From: Allobosea sp. CRIB-10
GTDB taxonomy: Bacteria > Pseudomonadota > Alphaproteobacteria > Rhizobiales > Beijerinckiaceae
Direction of reading: 5' to 3'
DNA: 64,000 nucleotides
Assembly (NCBI RefSeq): GCF_900112185.1
Contig: NZ_FOKP01000002.1
Span: 310,001-374,000 of the forward strand
Shown: in pieces, positions 17,714 to 26,392 of the stretch
Layout: each line of letters begins with the position of its first letter
How positions within the stretch are numbered: position 1 is the first letter of the stretch
Translations under genes and position numbers: made by a program
Notes under the pieces: generated by a model
What the model saw: only the letters and a program-made list of their open reading frames with translations
Told to the model about the DNA's origin: nothing
The model's database searches: none

Positions 17714-18672
17714 CAGCCCCTCCCCTTCAGGCGGCGCATGATCGAGGGCAGCAGCCCCTCGCGCATGAAGATCATCACCAGCATCATGATCAGCCCGAGG
17801 ATGAGGTTCTCGTATTGCTGCAGCACGGTCAGCGCCTGCGGCAGCAGGGTCAGCGTCGCCGCGCCGAGGATGGCGCCCGGCACCGAACCGACACCGCCGA
17901 AGACGGTCATGGTCACCAGCTCGACCGAATGCAGGAAGCCGGCGACATCGGGCGTGATGAAGCGGTTCATCAGCGCCAGCAGCGAGCCGGAGAGCGAAGC
18001 GTAGACGGCCGAGATCACGAAAGCCGACAGCTTGAGCCGGGCGACGTCGACGCCGACGGTGCGGGCCGCGACCTCGGAATCGTGCAAAGCACGCAGCGCC
18101 CGGCCCGACGGGCTGTCCTGCAGGTTGAGCGCGATCCAGGCGCCGGCGAGCATGGAAAAGCCGGTGGCGGCGTACCAGAACTGGGCGTTGCTGAGCCCAA
18201 TGCCGACGGAAGCAAGCGCGCTGCGCAGGCCGAGCTCGGCGACCTCGCGCCCGTCCGGTCCGCCAGTGATCTTCGCCTCGTTGGCGAGCACCATCGAGAC
18301 CAGGATGCCGAAGCCGAGGGTGGCAACGGCGAGGTAATAGCCCTTGAGCCGCAGGATTGGCCGGCCGATCAGCCAGGCGATAACGCCCGAAAGAACCGCG
18401 CCGAACAACATGGCGAGGCCTGGATGCAGCCCGAGATAGCCGGGCGCCAGCGCGCAGGCATAGGCACCGATCCCGGCAAAGCCGGCATGGCCGAGGCTGA
18501 TCTGGCCGGCAAAACCGATCAGCACGACGAGGCCGGTAACGGCAAGTCCGTTGACGAAGATCAGCGCACCGATGCGGTAATAGAAGTTCGAGGGGAAGAA
18601 GGCCGGCGCCAGCGCGATCAGCACCGCCAGCACGATAAGGGTGAGATGCTTTTGGGACAGGCGCATCGTCAC
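17713..18672 (-). CDS. livM: Branched-chain-amino-acid-type ABC permease LivM
   Basis: 319 residues, about 9-10 transmembrane helices. The LivM signature GFAGQISLGHAGFAGIGAYA lies near residues 51-70; the ABC-coupling loop is RALRALHDSEVAARTVGVDV; VFGGVGSVPGAILGA follows. Overlaps the end of livH by four bases. Forms the translocation pore with LivH. Confidence 0.9.
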
Positions 18673-19541
18673 ACCCGGTCCATGGCCTTGCGGCCGAACA
18701 GCCCTTGAGGCCGGGCGAACAGGATCACGAGGATCAGGATGAAGGCGACGGCGTCCTTGTAGACCGAACTGACATAGCCGGCGGTGAGCGCCTCGATCAG
18801 CCCGAGCAGCAGGCCGCCGACCAGCGCACCAGCCGGAACGCCCATGCCGCCGAGCATGGCGGCGGCGAAGCCCTTCAGCGCCATCGCCACGCCGAGATCA
18901 TAGCTGGTCAGGGTGATCGGGGTGACCAGCACGCCAGCGAGCGCGCCGATCGCGGCCGAGACGGCGAAGCTCAGCGTCATCATGTGGTTGGGGTTGATGC
19001 CGACGAGGCTCGCGGCGATGCGGTTGTTGGCGGTAGCGAGCACGGCCTTGCCGGTGAGCGTGCGGGCGAAGAACAGCCAGAGCGCTAGGAAGACCGCGAC
19101 CGCCCCGGCGATGACCCAGAGGCTCTGCGGCAGCATCGTCGCGCCGAGGATCCGGAGCGGATCGTCACCGGAGAAGCTCGGAAAGCGGTGGAGTTGCTTG
19201 TCGAAGACGAGCTGGGCGCTGCCGCGCAAGAAGATCGAGGCGCCGATGGTGATGATGATCAGGCTGGCGACGGGCGCACCACGCGCCGGCTCGATCGCCA
19301 GCTTGTTGAGGAGCACGCCGATCGTCGCGGCGGCGAGGATGGCGAGCAGCGCCGCCAGCGGCAGCGGGATGCCGGCCTGCCAGGCGAAGAAGGTGATCAT
19401 GCCGCCGAGCATGACGAACTCGCCCTGGGCGAAGTTCACCACGTCGGAGGCGTTGTAGATCAGGGTGAAGCCGAGCGCGACCAGCGCATAGACCGCCCCG
19501 ACCGTCACGCCCGACAACAGGTATTGGAGAAGTTCCGCCAC
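18669..19541 (-). CDS. livH: Branched-chain-amino-acid-type ABC permease LivH
   Basis: 290 residues, about 8 transmembrane helices. The LivH signature is present near the N-terminus (LIYNASDVVNFAQGEFVMLG), with the coupling loop GKAVLATANNRIAASLVGIN and the C-terminal LGGMGVPAGALVGGLLLGLIE. It is separated from the upstream binding-protein gene by about 180 bases that contain a palindromic repeat element, which may lower expression of the permease relative to the binding protein. Confidence 0.9.
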   Translation of the reverse strand: MAELLQYLLSGVTVGAVYALVALGFTLIYNASDVVNFAQGEFVMLGGMITFFAWQAGIPLPLAALLAILAAATIGVLLNKLAIEPARGAPVASLIIITIGASIFLRGSAQLVFDKQLHRFPSFSGDDPLRILGATMLPQSLWVIAGAVAVFLALWLFFARTLTGKAVLATANNRIAASLVGINPNHMMTLSFAVSAAIGALAGVLVTPITLTSYDLGVAMALKGFAAAMLGGMGVPAGALVGGLLLGLIEALTAGYVSSVYKDAVAFILILVILFARPQGLFGRKAMDRV

Positions 19542-19587
19542 TCTCTGCTCCCCGTGGCCAGATCAGATGCTGAAGGCCAAGCCAGCT

Positions 19588-19680
19588 CGTCATGCTCGCC
19601 CTTGTGGCGAGCATCCACGTCTTGAACACCGCCTTGCCCGAAGGAAGACGTGGATGGTCGGGACAAGCCCGACCATGACG
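19588..19680. repeat. REP-like palindromic repeat element inside the liv operon
   Basis: Four nested inverted repeats fold into a cross-shaped structure: outer CGTCATG (19588-19594) with CATGACG (19674-19680); hairpin ATGCTCGCC/GGCGAGCAT (19592-19600/19606-19614); ATCCACGTCTT/AAGACGTGGAT (19613-19623/19645-19655); hairpin ATGGTCGGG/CCCGACCAT (19654-19662/19668-19676). Elements of this build are known as dispersed intergenic palindromes in Hyphomicrobiales. It lies between livJ-like and livH genes. Confidence 0.75.
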
Positions 19681-19718
19681 GATAGGGCTGCGCTCAATGA
19701 CCTCGGGTCGCGCCCCGC

Positions 19719-20855
19719 CTACTGCACCAGCGCCCAGTTGCCGCCCTTGATCTCGAGCATACGGAAGGCGGAGAGGTCGAGGCCGAGATGGTCTGATGCC
19801 GCCAGGTTGAAGGTACCGGTGACGCCGACGAAGCCCTTGGTGCCCTCGAGCGCGTCGCGGATCGCCTTCGGCTCGGCCTTGCCGGCACGCTTGATCGCAT
19901 CGACCAGCAAACGCAGGCCGTCATGCGCATAGCCGCCGAAGGTGGAGGCCGGCTGGTTGAACTTGGCCTGATAGGCGCTCGTATAGGCGGAGACGACCGC
20001 CTTCTGCGGGTCGTTCGCCGGCAGGAGATTGGCGACGAGGACGGCTGTACCGGGCAGGCGCACGCCTTCAGAGGCCGGGCCGGCGAGATCGATGAAGCTC
20101 TTCGAGGCGACGCCGTGCGACTGGTAGAGCGGCGTCTTGATGCCGAGCTGGCCATAATTGCGGGTCACGATCGCCGGACCCTGGCCGAAGCCGGGATTGA
20201 GGATCGCCTGCACCTCGCCCTTTGAGCGGATATTGGTGAGCTGCGGGGTCATGTCGGCGTCGTTCGGGCCATAGGTCTCCTCGGCCAGCACGGTGATGCC
20301 GAACTCGCCGATGACCTGCAGGCACTGCTTGCGCATCGAGGCGCCGAAGCCGTCCGAGCCGGAGATCAGGGCGATCTTGCTGAAGCCCTTGGCCTTCATG
20401 TCCTCGAAGATCTTGCGGCAGGCCATCCGGTCGGTATGCGGCGTCTTGAAGACGAAGGGCTTGACCGGATCGATGATCTCGATCGCGCCAGCCAGCGAGA
20501 TGAACGGGATCTTGGCGTTCTCGACCACCGAGACGATCGACATGGTGGTGCCGGTGGTCGAGCCGCCGACGATGGCGACGACCTCGTCGTCCTCGACCAG
20601 GCGGGTGGCGAAGGTCCGGGCCTTGTTCGGGTCGCCGCCATCGTCATAGAGGACGAGCTTGATCTTCTGGCCGAGCACGCCGCCGGCCGCATTGATCTCG
20701 TCGACCAGCAGCTTGAGGGTCTTGGCCTCGGGGTCGCCGAGCGAGGAAGCCGGTCCGGTCTCGGAAACCGAGGCGCCGATCTTGATGTCGGCGAAGGCCG
20801 GGCCAGCCAGGCCGAGCGTCAGCGCGAGCGCGCTGCCGATAACTCCGAACTTCAT
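19719..20855 (-). CDS. Periplasmic ligand-binding protein of the liv transporter (LivJ/LivK type)
   Basis: 378 residues with a Sec signal (MKFGVIGSALALTLGLAGPA, cleavage near residue 22, mature start DIKIGASVSETG). Type I periplasmic-binding fold typical of LivJ-like proteins: GPASSLGDPEAKTLKLLVDE, GGVLGQKIKLVLYDDGGDP and VAIVGGSTTGTTMS. ATG 20855 is preceded by GGAGGAAA. First gene of the minus liv operon, divergent from paaG; a PaaR-type palindrome lies 168 bases upstream. Hydroxy-aromatic acids are bound by several LivJ homologues; phenylacetate or a precursor is the likely ligand here by context. Confidence 0.9.
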   Translation of the reverse strand: MKFGVIGSALALTLGLAGPAFADIKIGASVSETGPASSLGDPEAKTLKLLVDEINAAGGVLGQKIKLVLYDDGGDPNKARTFATRLVEDDEVVAIVGGSTTGTTMSIVSVVENAKIPFISLAGAIEIIDPVKPFVFKTPHTDRMACRKIFEDMKAKGFSKIALISGSDGFGASMRKQCLQVIGEFGITVLAEETYGPNDADMTPQLTNIRSKGEVQAILNPGFGQGPAIVTRNYGQLGIKTPLYQSHGVASKSFIDLAGPASEGVRLPGTAVLVANLLPANDPQKAVVSAYTSAYQAKFNQPASTFGGYAHDGLRLLVDAIKRAGKAEPKAIRDALEGTKGFVGVTGTFNLAASDHLGLDLSAFRMLEIKGGNWALVQ

Positions 20856-21022
20856 TGTTTCCTCCACGGTCCAAGCGCTTTCGTGCCGAAGCGCCCTTGT
20901 TTTCATGCCGCGCGGCTGAGGCCTCAGAGCGCGGTCGTTATCGTTTCCCCGCAGGCTCGATGCCGGCCGCGGACAGGCTGGGCCCATCCACGGCGCTCGC
21001 GCCTTCGTTGAGTTAATAATTG

Positions 21023-21036
21023 ACCGACCGTTCGGA
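21023..21036. promoter_or_regulatory. PaaR-type operator upstream of paaG
   Basis: ACCGACCGTTCGGA matches at 12 of 14 positions the perfect palindrome ACCGACCGGTCGGT found upstream of the second paa operon (32101-32114). It lies 62 bases before paaG in the region shared with the divergent liv operon. The likely ligand is the TetR-family regulator encoded at 23.7 kb, releasing in response to phenylacetyl-CoA as in other PaaR systems; inference. Confidence 0.65.
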
Positions 21037-21097
21037 CTATGCAAGGAATTTTTTGAAGCGACGGCCCAAAGGCCGCGACGTCATGGGAGGAAGGCTG

Positions 21098-21883
21098 GTG
21101 TCCGACACGGTCAAGGTGGAGCTCGCCGACGGCCTGCTGCGGCTGACGCTCAATCGTCCCGACAAGCTCAATGCCTTCAATGACGCGATGCATCTGGCGC
21201 TGCGCGCCGGTTTCCAGCGTGCGCATGACGAGAGCGAGGTCCGCGCTGTCCTGCTGACGGGGGCCGGGCGTGGCTTCTGCGCCGGCCAGGACCTGGGCGA
21301 TCGCGACCCGCGCAAGGAGATGGCGCCGGATCTCGGCCGCACGATCGAGACCTTCTACAATCCCCTCATCCGGCTGATCCGGAGCCTCGACAAGCCGGTG
21401 ATCTGCGCGGTCAACGGCGTGGCGGCCGGCGCGGGCGCCAATATCGCGATCGCCTGCGACATCGTGCTGGCCGCCCGCTCGGCCAAGTTCATCCAGGCCT
21501 TCTCCAAGATCGGCCTCGTGCCCGATTCCGGCGGCACTTGGAGCCTCGCGCAACTGCTCGGCGAAGCCCGCGCCAAGGCGCTCGCCCTGACGGCGGAACC
21601 GCTGACGGCCGAGACCGCAGCTTCCTGGGGCCTGATCTGGCGCGCCGTCGACGACGCCGAATTGATGAGCGAGGCCGAGGCGCTCGGCAGGAGGCTCGCC
21701 GCTGGCCCGACCTTCGGGCTCGGCCTGATCAAGCAGGCGATCCAGGCCTCGGCTGGCAACACGCTCGACCAGCAGCTCGATCTCGAGCGCGATTTGCAGC
21801 GCCAGGCCGGTCGCAGCGCCGACTATGCCGAGGGCGTCCTCGCCTTCCTCGACAAGCGCCAGCCGAAGTTCAGCGGACGATGA
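21098..21883 (+). CDS. paaG: 1,2-epoxyphenylacetyl-CoA isomerase (PaaG-type crotonase)
   Basis: 261 residues of the crotonase fold. Oxyanion-hole motifs are GAGRGFCAGQDLGDRD and NGVAAGAGANIAIACDIV; the catalytic acidic residue region is LVPDSGGTWSLAQL, close to PaaG. It isomerises ring-1,2-epoxyphenylacetyl-CoA to oxepin-CoA, and can also act as a delta3-delta2 enoyl-CoA isomerase later in the pathway. GTG 21098 is the best start: GGGAGGAAGG ends four bases before it and the residues after it (SDTVKVEL) match the family N-terminus; ATG 21083 would lie ahead of that site. First gene of paaG-I-K-R; overlaps paaI by four bases. Confidence 0.88.
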   Translation: MSDTVKVELADGLLRLTLNRPDKLNAFNDAMHLALRAGFQRAHDESEVRAVLLTGAGRGFCAGQDLGDRDPRKEMAPDLGRTIETFYNPLIRLIRSLDKPVICAVNGVAAGAGANIAIACDIVLAARSAKFIQAFSKIGLVPDSGGTWSLAQLLGEARAKALALTAEPLTAETAASWGLIWRAVDDAELMSEAEALGRRLAAGPTFGLGLIKQAIQASAGNTLDQQLDLERDLQRQAGRSADYAEGVLAFLDKRQPKFSGR

Positions 21884-22326
21884 GCCTCGACTTCTCCGAT
21901 CCGCTCGCCGTCGCCCGCGCTTCTGCCGCCGCGATGTGGGAGAAGGACCTCGCCTCCCGCAGCCTCGGCATGAGTCTCGATGCGGTCGGTCCCGGCGAGG
22001 CGACGCTGTCGCTGACCGTCACGGCCGCGATGACCAACGGCCACAAGACCTGCCATGGCGGCTACATCTTCACCCTGGCAGACTCGGCCTTCGCCTTCGC
22101 CTGCAACAGCTACAACCAGAATACCGTCGCGCAGCATTGCTCGGTGACCTTCCTGCGCCCGGCCTTCGAGGGCGACCGCCTCACCGCAAGCGCCCGCGAA
22201 GTCTCGCGCATCGGCCGCGGCGGCATCTACGACATCAAGGTGACGAACCAGAACGGCGAGCATGTCGCGGAATTCCGCGGCCACTCCCGCACCGTCAAGG
22301 GCACGCCGATACCCGAGCCGGGCTGA
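21880..22326 (+). CDS. paaI: Hotdog-fold acyl-CoA thioesterase PaaI
   Basis: 148 residues, a single hotdog domain. Motifs: NGHKTCHGGYIFTLADSAFAFACN (the HGG turn and catalytic Asp region) and TVAQHCSVTFLRPAFEGDRL. PaaI hydrolyses stalled or unproductive phenylacetate-pathway CoA esters and so recycles CoA. Starts inside the paaG stop (ATGA). Confidence 0.9.
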   Translation: MSLDFSDPLAVARASAAAMWEKDLASRSLGMSLDAVGPGEATLSLTVTAAMTNGHKTCHGGYIFTLADSAFAFACNSYNQNTVAQHCSVTFLRPAFEGDRLTASAREVSRIGRGGIYDIKVTNQNGEHVAEFRGHSRTVKGTPIPEPG

Positions 22327-22364
22327 ACGTTCCGGCCGAAACAAGACAAAAGCGGAGGACACCC

Positions 22365-23675
22365 ATGGAAGACCTTTCGCCCCGTCCGGGCGATCTCGAT
22401 CCCATCGAAACCGCCTCCCGGGACGAAATCTCGGCGCTCCAGCTCAAGCGCCTGAAGACGACGCTCGACCACGCCTATCGCAACTCGCCGCACTACCGGG
22501 CGAAGTTCGACGAGGCCGGCGTCCATCCCGAGGATCTCAGGACGCTGTCCGACCTCTCGAAATTCCCGTTCACGGTGAAGCAGGACCTGCGCGACACCTA
22601 TCCGTTCGGGATGTTCGCGGTGCCTCAGGACAAGGTCGCGCGCATCCATGCCTCCTCCGGCACGACGGGCAAGCCGACGGTCGTCGGCTATACCCAGAAC
22701 GACATCGAGATGTGGGCGACCTGCGTCGCCCGCTCGATCCGGGCGGCGGGCGGACGGCCGGGCGACATCTGCCATGTCGCCTATGGCTACGGCCTGTTCA
22801 CCGGCGGCCTCGGCGCCCATTACGGCGCCGAGAAGCTCGGCTGCACGGTGATCCCGATCTCCGGCGGCATGACCGAGCGCCAGGTCTGCCTGATCCAGGA
22901 CTTCAAGCCGCGCATCATCATGGTGACGCCGTCCTATATGCTGTCGATCCTCGACGAGTTCCGGCGCCAGGGCATCGACCCGCGCAGCTCCTCGCTCGCC
23001 GTCGGCATCTTCGGCGCCGAGCCCTGGACCAATGCGATGCGCGAGGAGATCCAGCAGGATTTCGACATGCATGCCGTCGACATCTACGGCCTATCGGAGG
23101 TGATCGGCCCCGGCGTCGCCAGCGAATGCGTCGAGACCAAGGATGGTTTGCACGTCTGGGAGGACCATTTCTACCCGGAGATCATTAACCCTGAGACCGG
23201 CGAGGTCCTGCCCGATGGCGAGATGGGCGAACTGGTCTTCACCTCCCTGACCAAGGAGGCGCTGCCGATCATCCGCTACCGCACGCGCGACTTGACCCGG
23301 CTCCTGCCCGGCACGGCGCGGGCGATGCGCCGAATCGAGAAGATCACCGGCCGCAGCGACGACATGATGATCCTGCGCGGCGTCAACATCTTCCCGACGC
23401 AGATCGAGGAGCAGCTGCTGAAATGCGGTGGGCTCGCCCCGCATTTCCAGATCGAGCTCGTGCGCGCCGGCCGGATGGACGACATGGTCGTGCATGTCGA
23501 GGCGATGCCGCACGCCGCCAATGCCGCCGCGCGCGCCTCGTCAGCCAAGGAACTTGCGCACCACATCAAAAGCGTGGTGGGGGTGAGCACCAAGATTGAG
23601 GTCGGCGATCCCGATTCGGTCGAGCGTTCGGCCGGCAAAGCGAGACGCGTCGTCGACAACCGGCCGAAAGGATAA
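22365..23675 (+). CDS. paaK: Phenylacetate-CoA ligase
   Basis: 436 residues, cytoplasmic adenylate-forming enzyme that activates phenylacetate with ATP and CoA, the first step of the pathway. The AMP-binding P-loop is HASSGTTGKPTVVGYTQND; YGYGLFTGGLGAHYGAEKLG, GIFGAEPWT, YGLSEVIGPG and YRTRDLTRLLPG are PaaK landmarks; the C-terminal domain has GRSDDMMILRGVNIFPTQIE. Length matches the family. GCGGAGGAC precedes ATG 22365. Third gene of the paaGIKR operon. Confidence 0.95.
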   Translation: MEDLSPRPGDLDPIETASRDEISALQLKRLKTTLDHAYRNSPHYRAKFDEAGVHPEDLRTLSDLSKFPFTVKQDLRDTYPFGMFAVPQDKVARIHASSGTTGKPTVVGYTQNDIEMWATCVARSIRAAGGRPGDICHVAYGYGLFTGGLGAHYGAEKLGCTVIPISGGMTERQVCLIQDFKPRIIMVTPSYMLSILDEFRRQGIDPRSSSLAVGIFGAEPWTNAMREEIQQDFDMHAVDIYGLSEVIGPGVASECVETKDGLHVWEDHFYPEIINPETGEVLPDGEMGELVFTSLTKEALPIIRYRTRDLTRLLPGTARAMRRIEKITGRSDDMMILRGVNIFPTQIEEQLLKCGGLAPHFQIELVRAGRMDDMVVHVEAMPHAANAAARASSAKELAHHIKSVVGVSTKIEVGDPDSVERSAGKARRVVDNRPKG

Positions 23676-23681
23676 CAGGCG

Positions 23682-24278
23682 ATGGCCCGGACCAGGGCTG
23701 CGGATTTCGACGAGAAGCGGCGCAGCATCCTCGACAGCGCCGCGGCCGTCTTCGCCAAGCTCGGCATGGAGCGCGCCTCGATGGCGCAGATCGCCCAGGA
23801 GAACAACGTCTCCAAGGCGCTGCTCTACCATTACTATCCGAGCAAGGACCTGCTCATCTTCGATATCGGCCGCACCCATCTCGTCGAGCTGGAGGCGGCG
23901 ATCATCGAGGCCGACCGGCCCGATCTCGAGCCAAGGGCGCGCCTGCGCCATCTGATCGGCGGCGTGCTCGAGAATTATCGCACCGCCTCGAACTTCCACC
24001 AGGTCCTGCTCAACGGCACCGGCTCGCTGACCGATGCCCAGAGGTTGGACCTGCGCGAGATGGAGCGCCGCATCGTCAAGGCGTTCTCGGACGTGCTGGT
24101 CGATATCAACCCGGCGCTGGCGAAAAGCAGCGCCGGTGTGACGCCGGTCACCATGTCGCTCTTCGGCATCCTGAACTGGGTCTACACCTGGTTCCGGCCG
24201 AGCGGCGCGCTCAGCCGCGAAGGCTATGCCGACATGGTCACCGCGTTGTTCCTCGACGGCGCCAGCGCGATGAAATAG
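23682..24278 (+). CDS. paaR: TetR-family regulator of phenylacetate catabolism
   Basis: 198 residues. TetR helix-turn-helix at about residues 14-52 (ILDSAAAVFAKLGMERASMA, then QENNVSKALLYHYYPSKDLL), C-terminal helical ligand domain. Six bases after paaK and convergent with paaZ, so it sits between the two paa operons. Two matching palindromes upstream of paaG and paaJ are its probable operators. PaaR-type TetR proteins bind phenylacetyl-CoA and derepress the pathway; the symbol rests on this context. Confidence 0.85.
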   Translation: MARTRAADFDEKRRSILDSAAAVFAKLGMERASMAQIAQENNVSKALLYHYYPSKDLLIFDIGRTHLVELEAAIIEADRPDLEPRARLRHLIGGVLENYRTASNFHQVLLNGTGSLTDAQRLDLREMERRIVKAFSDVLVDINPALAKSSAGVTPVTMSLFGILNWVYTWFRPSGALSREGYADMVTALFLDGASAMK

Positions 24279-24285
24279 GCCGCGC

Positions 24286-26346
24286 TCACGCCGGCCAGGT
24301 CTTCGCCACCATGGTCAGCACATCGTATTGCGCGACGAGCTGGGCCTCCTGATTGGTCACCGTGCAGTCCCAGCGCACCTCGCCATATCCTTCCGTCTCG
24401 CGCGGATTGATCTGCTTGCAGGTCAAGGTCACCTGCAGCGCGTCGCCCGGATTGACCGGCGTCAGGAAGCGCAGCGCATCGACGCCGTAATTGGCGAGCA
24501 CCGGGCCCGGCGCCGGATCGACGAACAGGCCGGCCGCGAACGACACGATCAGATAGCCATGCGCGACGCGCCCGTCGAAGAACGGGTTCGCCTTGGCGGC
24601 CTCCTCGTCCATATGGGCGTAGAAGGTGTCGCCGGTGAAATGGGCGAAATGCTCGATGTCCTCCAGCGTCACCGTGCGCGAGGCCGTGACGAACTGGTCG
24701 CCGATCTCCAGTTCGGCCAGCGACTTGCGGAAGGGGTGGATGCCGTCCTGACGCGTCTTCGCGCCCTGCATCCAGCGCCCGGTGACCTCAGACAGCAGCC
24801 AGGGCGCGCCCTGGACGGCGGTGCGCTGCATATAGTGCTTGACCGAGCGCATGCCGCCCAGCTCCTCGCCGCCGCCGGCACGGCCCGGGCCGCCATGGAC
24901 CAGCACCGGCAAGGGTGAGCCATGGCCGGTCGAGGATTTGGCGCTGACGCGGTTGCCGAGCATGACGCGGCCATGCCACGGCCCGAGCGCCTCCACGGCC
25001 TCCCGCGCAAAGGCGGCATCGTTGGTGAAGACCGAGGCGACCAGGCTACCCTTGCCGCGCCGGGCCAGCTCCGCCGCTTCCTCGGCAGTCTCGTACGGGA
25101 TGATCGTGCTGACCGGGCCGAAGGCCTCGACATCGTGCACGGCCTTGGCGGAGCCGGGCTTGTCACAATAGAGCAGCACGGGGCTCAGGAACGCACCGGC
25201 CTCAGCATCGCCCGAAGTCAGCTTCGCGTGGCTGGGATCGCCGGCGACGATCTCGGCATCCCCCTGCAGTTCGGCGATGCGGGCGCGGACCTCGTCGCGT
25301 TGGGCGAGGCTGGCAAGTGGCCCCATCCTGGTCGCCTCCTCGCCGGGATTGCCGAGCGCGGTCCTGGCGAGCCGCTCGCCGAGCGCCTTGATCAATGGCT
25401 CGACCGTAGCGCGCGGCGCGATCACGCGGCGGATCGCCGTGCATTTCTGCCCGGCCTTCACCGTCATCTCGCGGGCAACCTCCTTGACGAAAAGGTCGAA
25501 CTCCTTGGTACCGGCGATCGCATCGGGGCCCAGGATCGCGGCGTTGAGCGAATCCGCCTCCATGGTGAAGCGCACGGAATTCTCGACGATCGCCTTGTGC
25601 GCCCGAAGCTTGCGGCCGGTAGCGGCCGAGCCGGTGAAAGTGACGACATCCTGGCAGTCGACATGGTCGAGCAGGTCGCCGACCGAGCCGCTGATCAATT
25701 GCAGCGCCCCCTTTGGCAGGATGCCGGTCGCGATGATCTTCCGAACCATCAATTCGGTCAGATAGGCGGTCTGGCTCGCCGGCTTGACGATCGCCGGCAT
25801 GCCGGCGAGCAGCGTCGGCGCCAGCTTCTCCAGCATGCCCCAGCACGGGAAGTTGAAGGCGTTGATGTGGATCGCGACGCCTTCCAGCGGCGTCAGGATG
25901 TGCTGGCCGGAGAAGCTGTTGTCACGCGAGAGCGCCTCGACATCGCCGTCGACGAGAGTGCGCGTGTTCGGCAGTTCGCGCCGGCCCTTGGAGGCATAGG
26001 ACAGCAAGGTGCCGACGCCGCCCTCGATGTCGATCCAGCTGTCGGTGCGCGTCGCGCCGGTGGCGGTGGAGAGAGCATAGAACTCCTCCTTCGCCTCCAT
26101 CAGCGCCTGGCCGAGCGCCTTCAGCATCAAGGCGCGCTCGTGGAAGCTGAGCTTGCGCAGCGCCGGGCCGCCGGCCTCGCGGCCATGGTTCAGGGCGCGC
26201 TTCATGTCGAGGCCGCTGGCGTCGATCAGCGCGACCTCCGCGCCGGTCGCCGCGTCGAGCAGCGGCACGGCCTTGCCGGCGCCGCGGACCCAGTCCCCGG
26301 CGATATAGGATTCGAGCTGGCGGACGGTCTTCACTGGCGCGTTCAT
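24286..26346 (-). CDS. paaZ: Bifunctional oxepin-CoA hydrolase / 3-oxo-5,6-dehydrosuberyl-CoA semialdehyde dehydrogenase
   Basis: 686 residues, full-length fusion. Aldehyde dehydrogenase domain (about 1-520): catalytic Glu263 (FTMEADSLN) and Cys302 (AGQKCTAIRR), FTGSAATGRKL, and the C-terminal GGPGRAGGGEELGGMRSV. MaoC/hotdog hydratase domain (about 540-686): Asp573 and His578 in FTGDTFYAHMDE, the catalytic pair known from E. coli PaaZ. The hydratase opens the oxepin ring; the aldehyde is then oxidised with NADP. Start at ATG 26346 gives the exact family N-terminus (LESYIAGDWVRG). Last gene of the minus paa operon; ends seven bases from paaR. Confidence 0.95.
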   Translation of the reverse strand: MNAPVKTVRQLESYIAGDWVRGAGKAVPLLDAATGAEVALIDASGLDMKRALNHGREAGGPALRKLSFHERALMLKALGQALMEAKEEFYALSTATGATRTDSWIDIEGGVGTLLSYASKGRRELPNTRTLVDGDVEALSRDNSFSGQHILTPLEGVAIHINAFNFPCWGMLEKLAPTLLAGMPAIVKPASQTAYLTELMVRKIIATGILPKGALQLISGSVGDLLDHVDCQDVVTFTGSAATGRKLRAHKAIVENSVRFTMEADSLNAAILGPDAIAGTKEFDLFVKEVAREMTVKAGQKCTAIRRVIAPRATVEPLIKALGERLARTALGNPGEEATRMGPLASLAQRDEVRARIAELQGDAEIVAGDPSHAKLTSGDAEAGAFLSPVLLYCDKPGSAKAVHDVEAFGPVSTIIPYETAEEAAELARRGKGSLVASVFTNDAAFAREAVEALGPWHGRVMLGNRVSAKSSTGHGSPLPVLVHGGPGRAGGGEELGGMRSVKHYMQRTAVQGAPWLLSEVTGRWMQGAKTRQDGIHPFRKSLAELEIGDQFVTASRTVTLEDIEHFAHFTGDTFYAHMDEEAAKANPFFDGRVAHGYLIVSFAAGLFVDPAPGPVLANYGVDALRFLTPVNPGDALQVTLTCKQINPRETEGYGEVRWDCTVTNQEAQLVAQYDVLTMVAKTWPA

Positions 26347-26392
26347 CCCTGAAGTTTCCTTGTCGATCGCGATGTGCGGTTGGATGTGCCGG

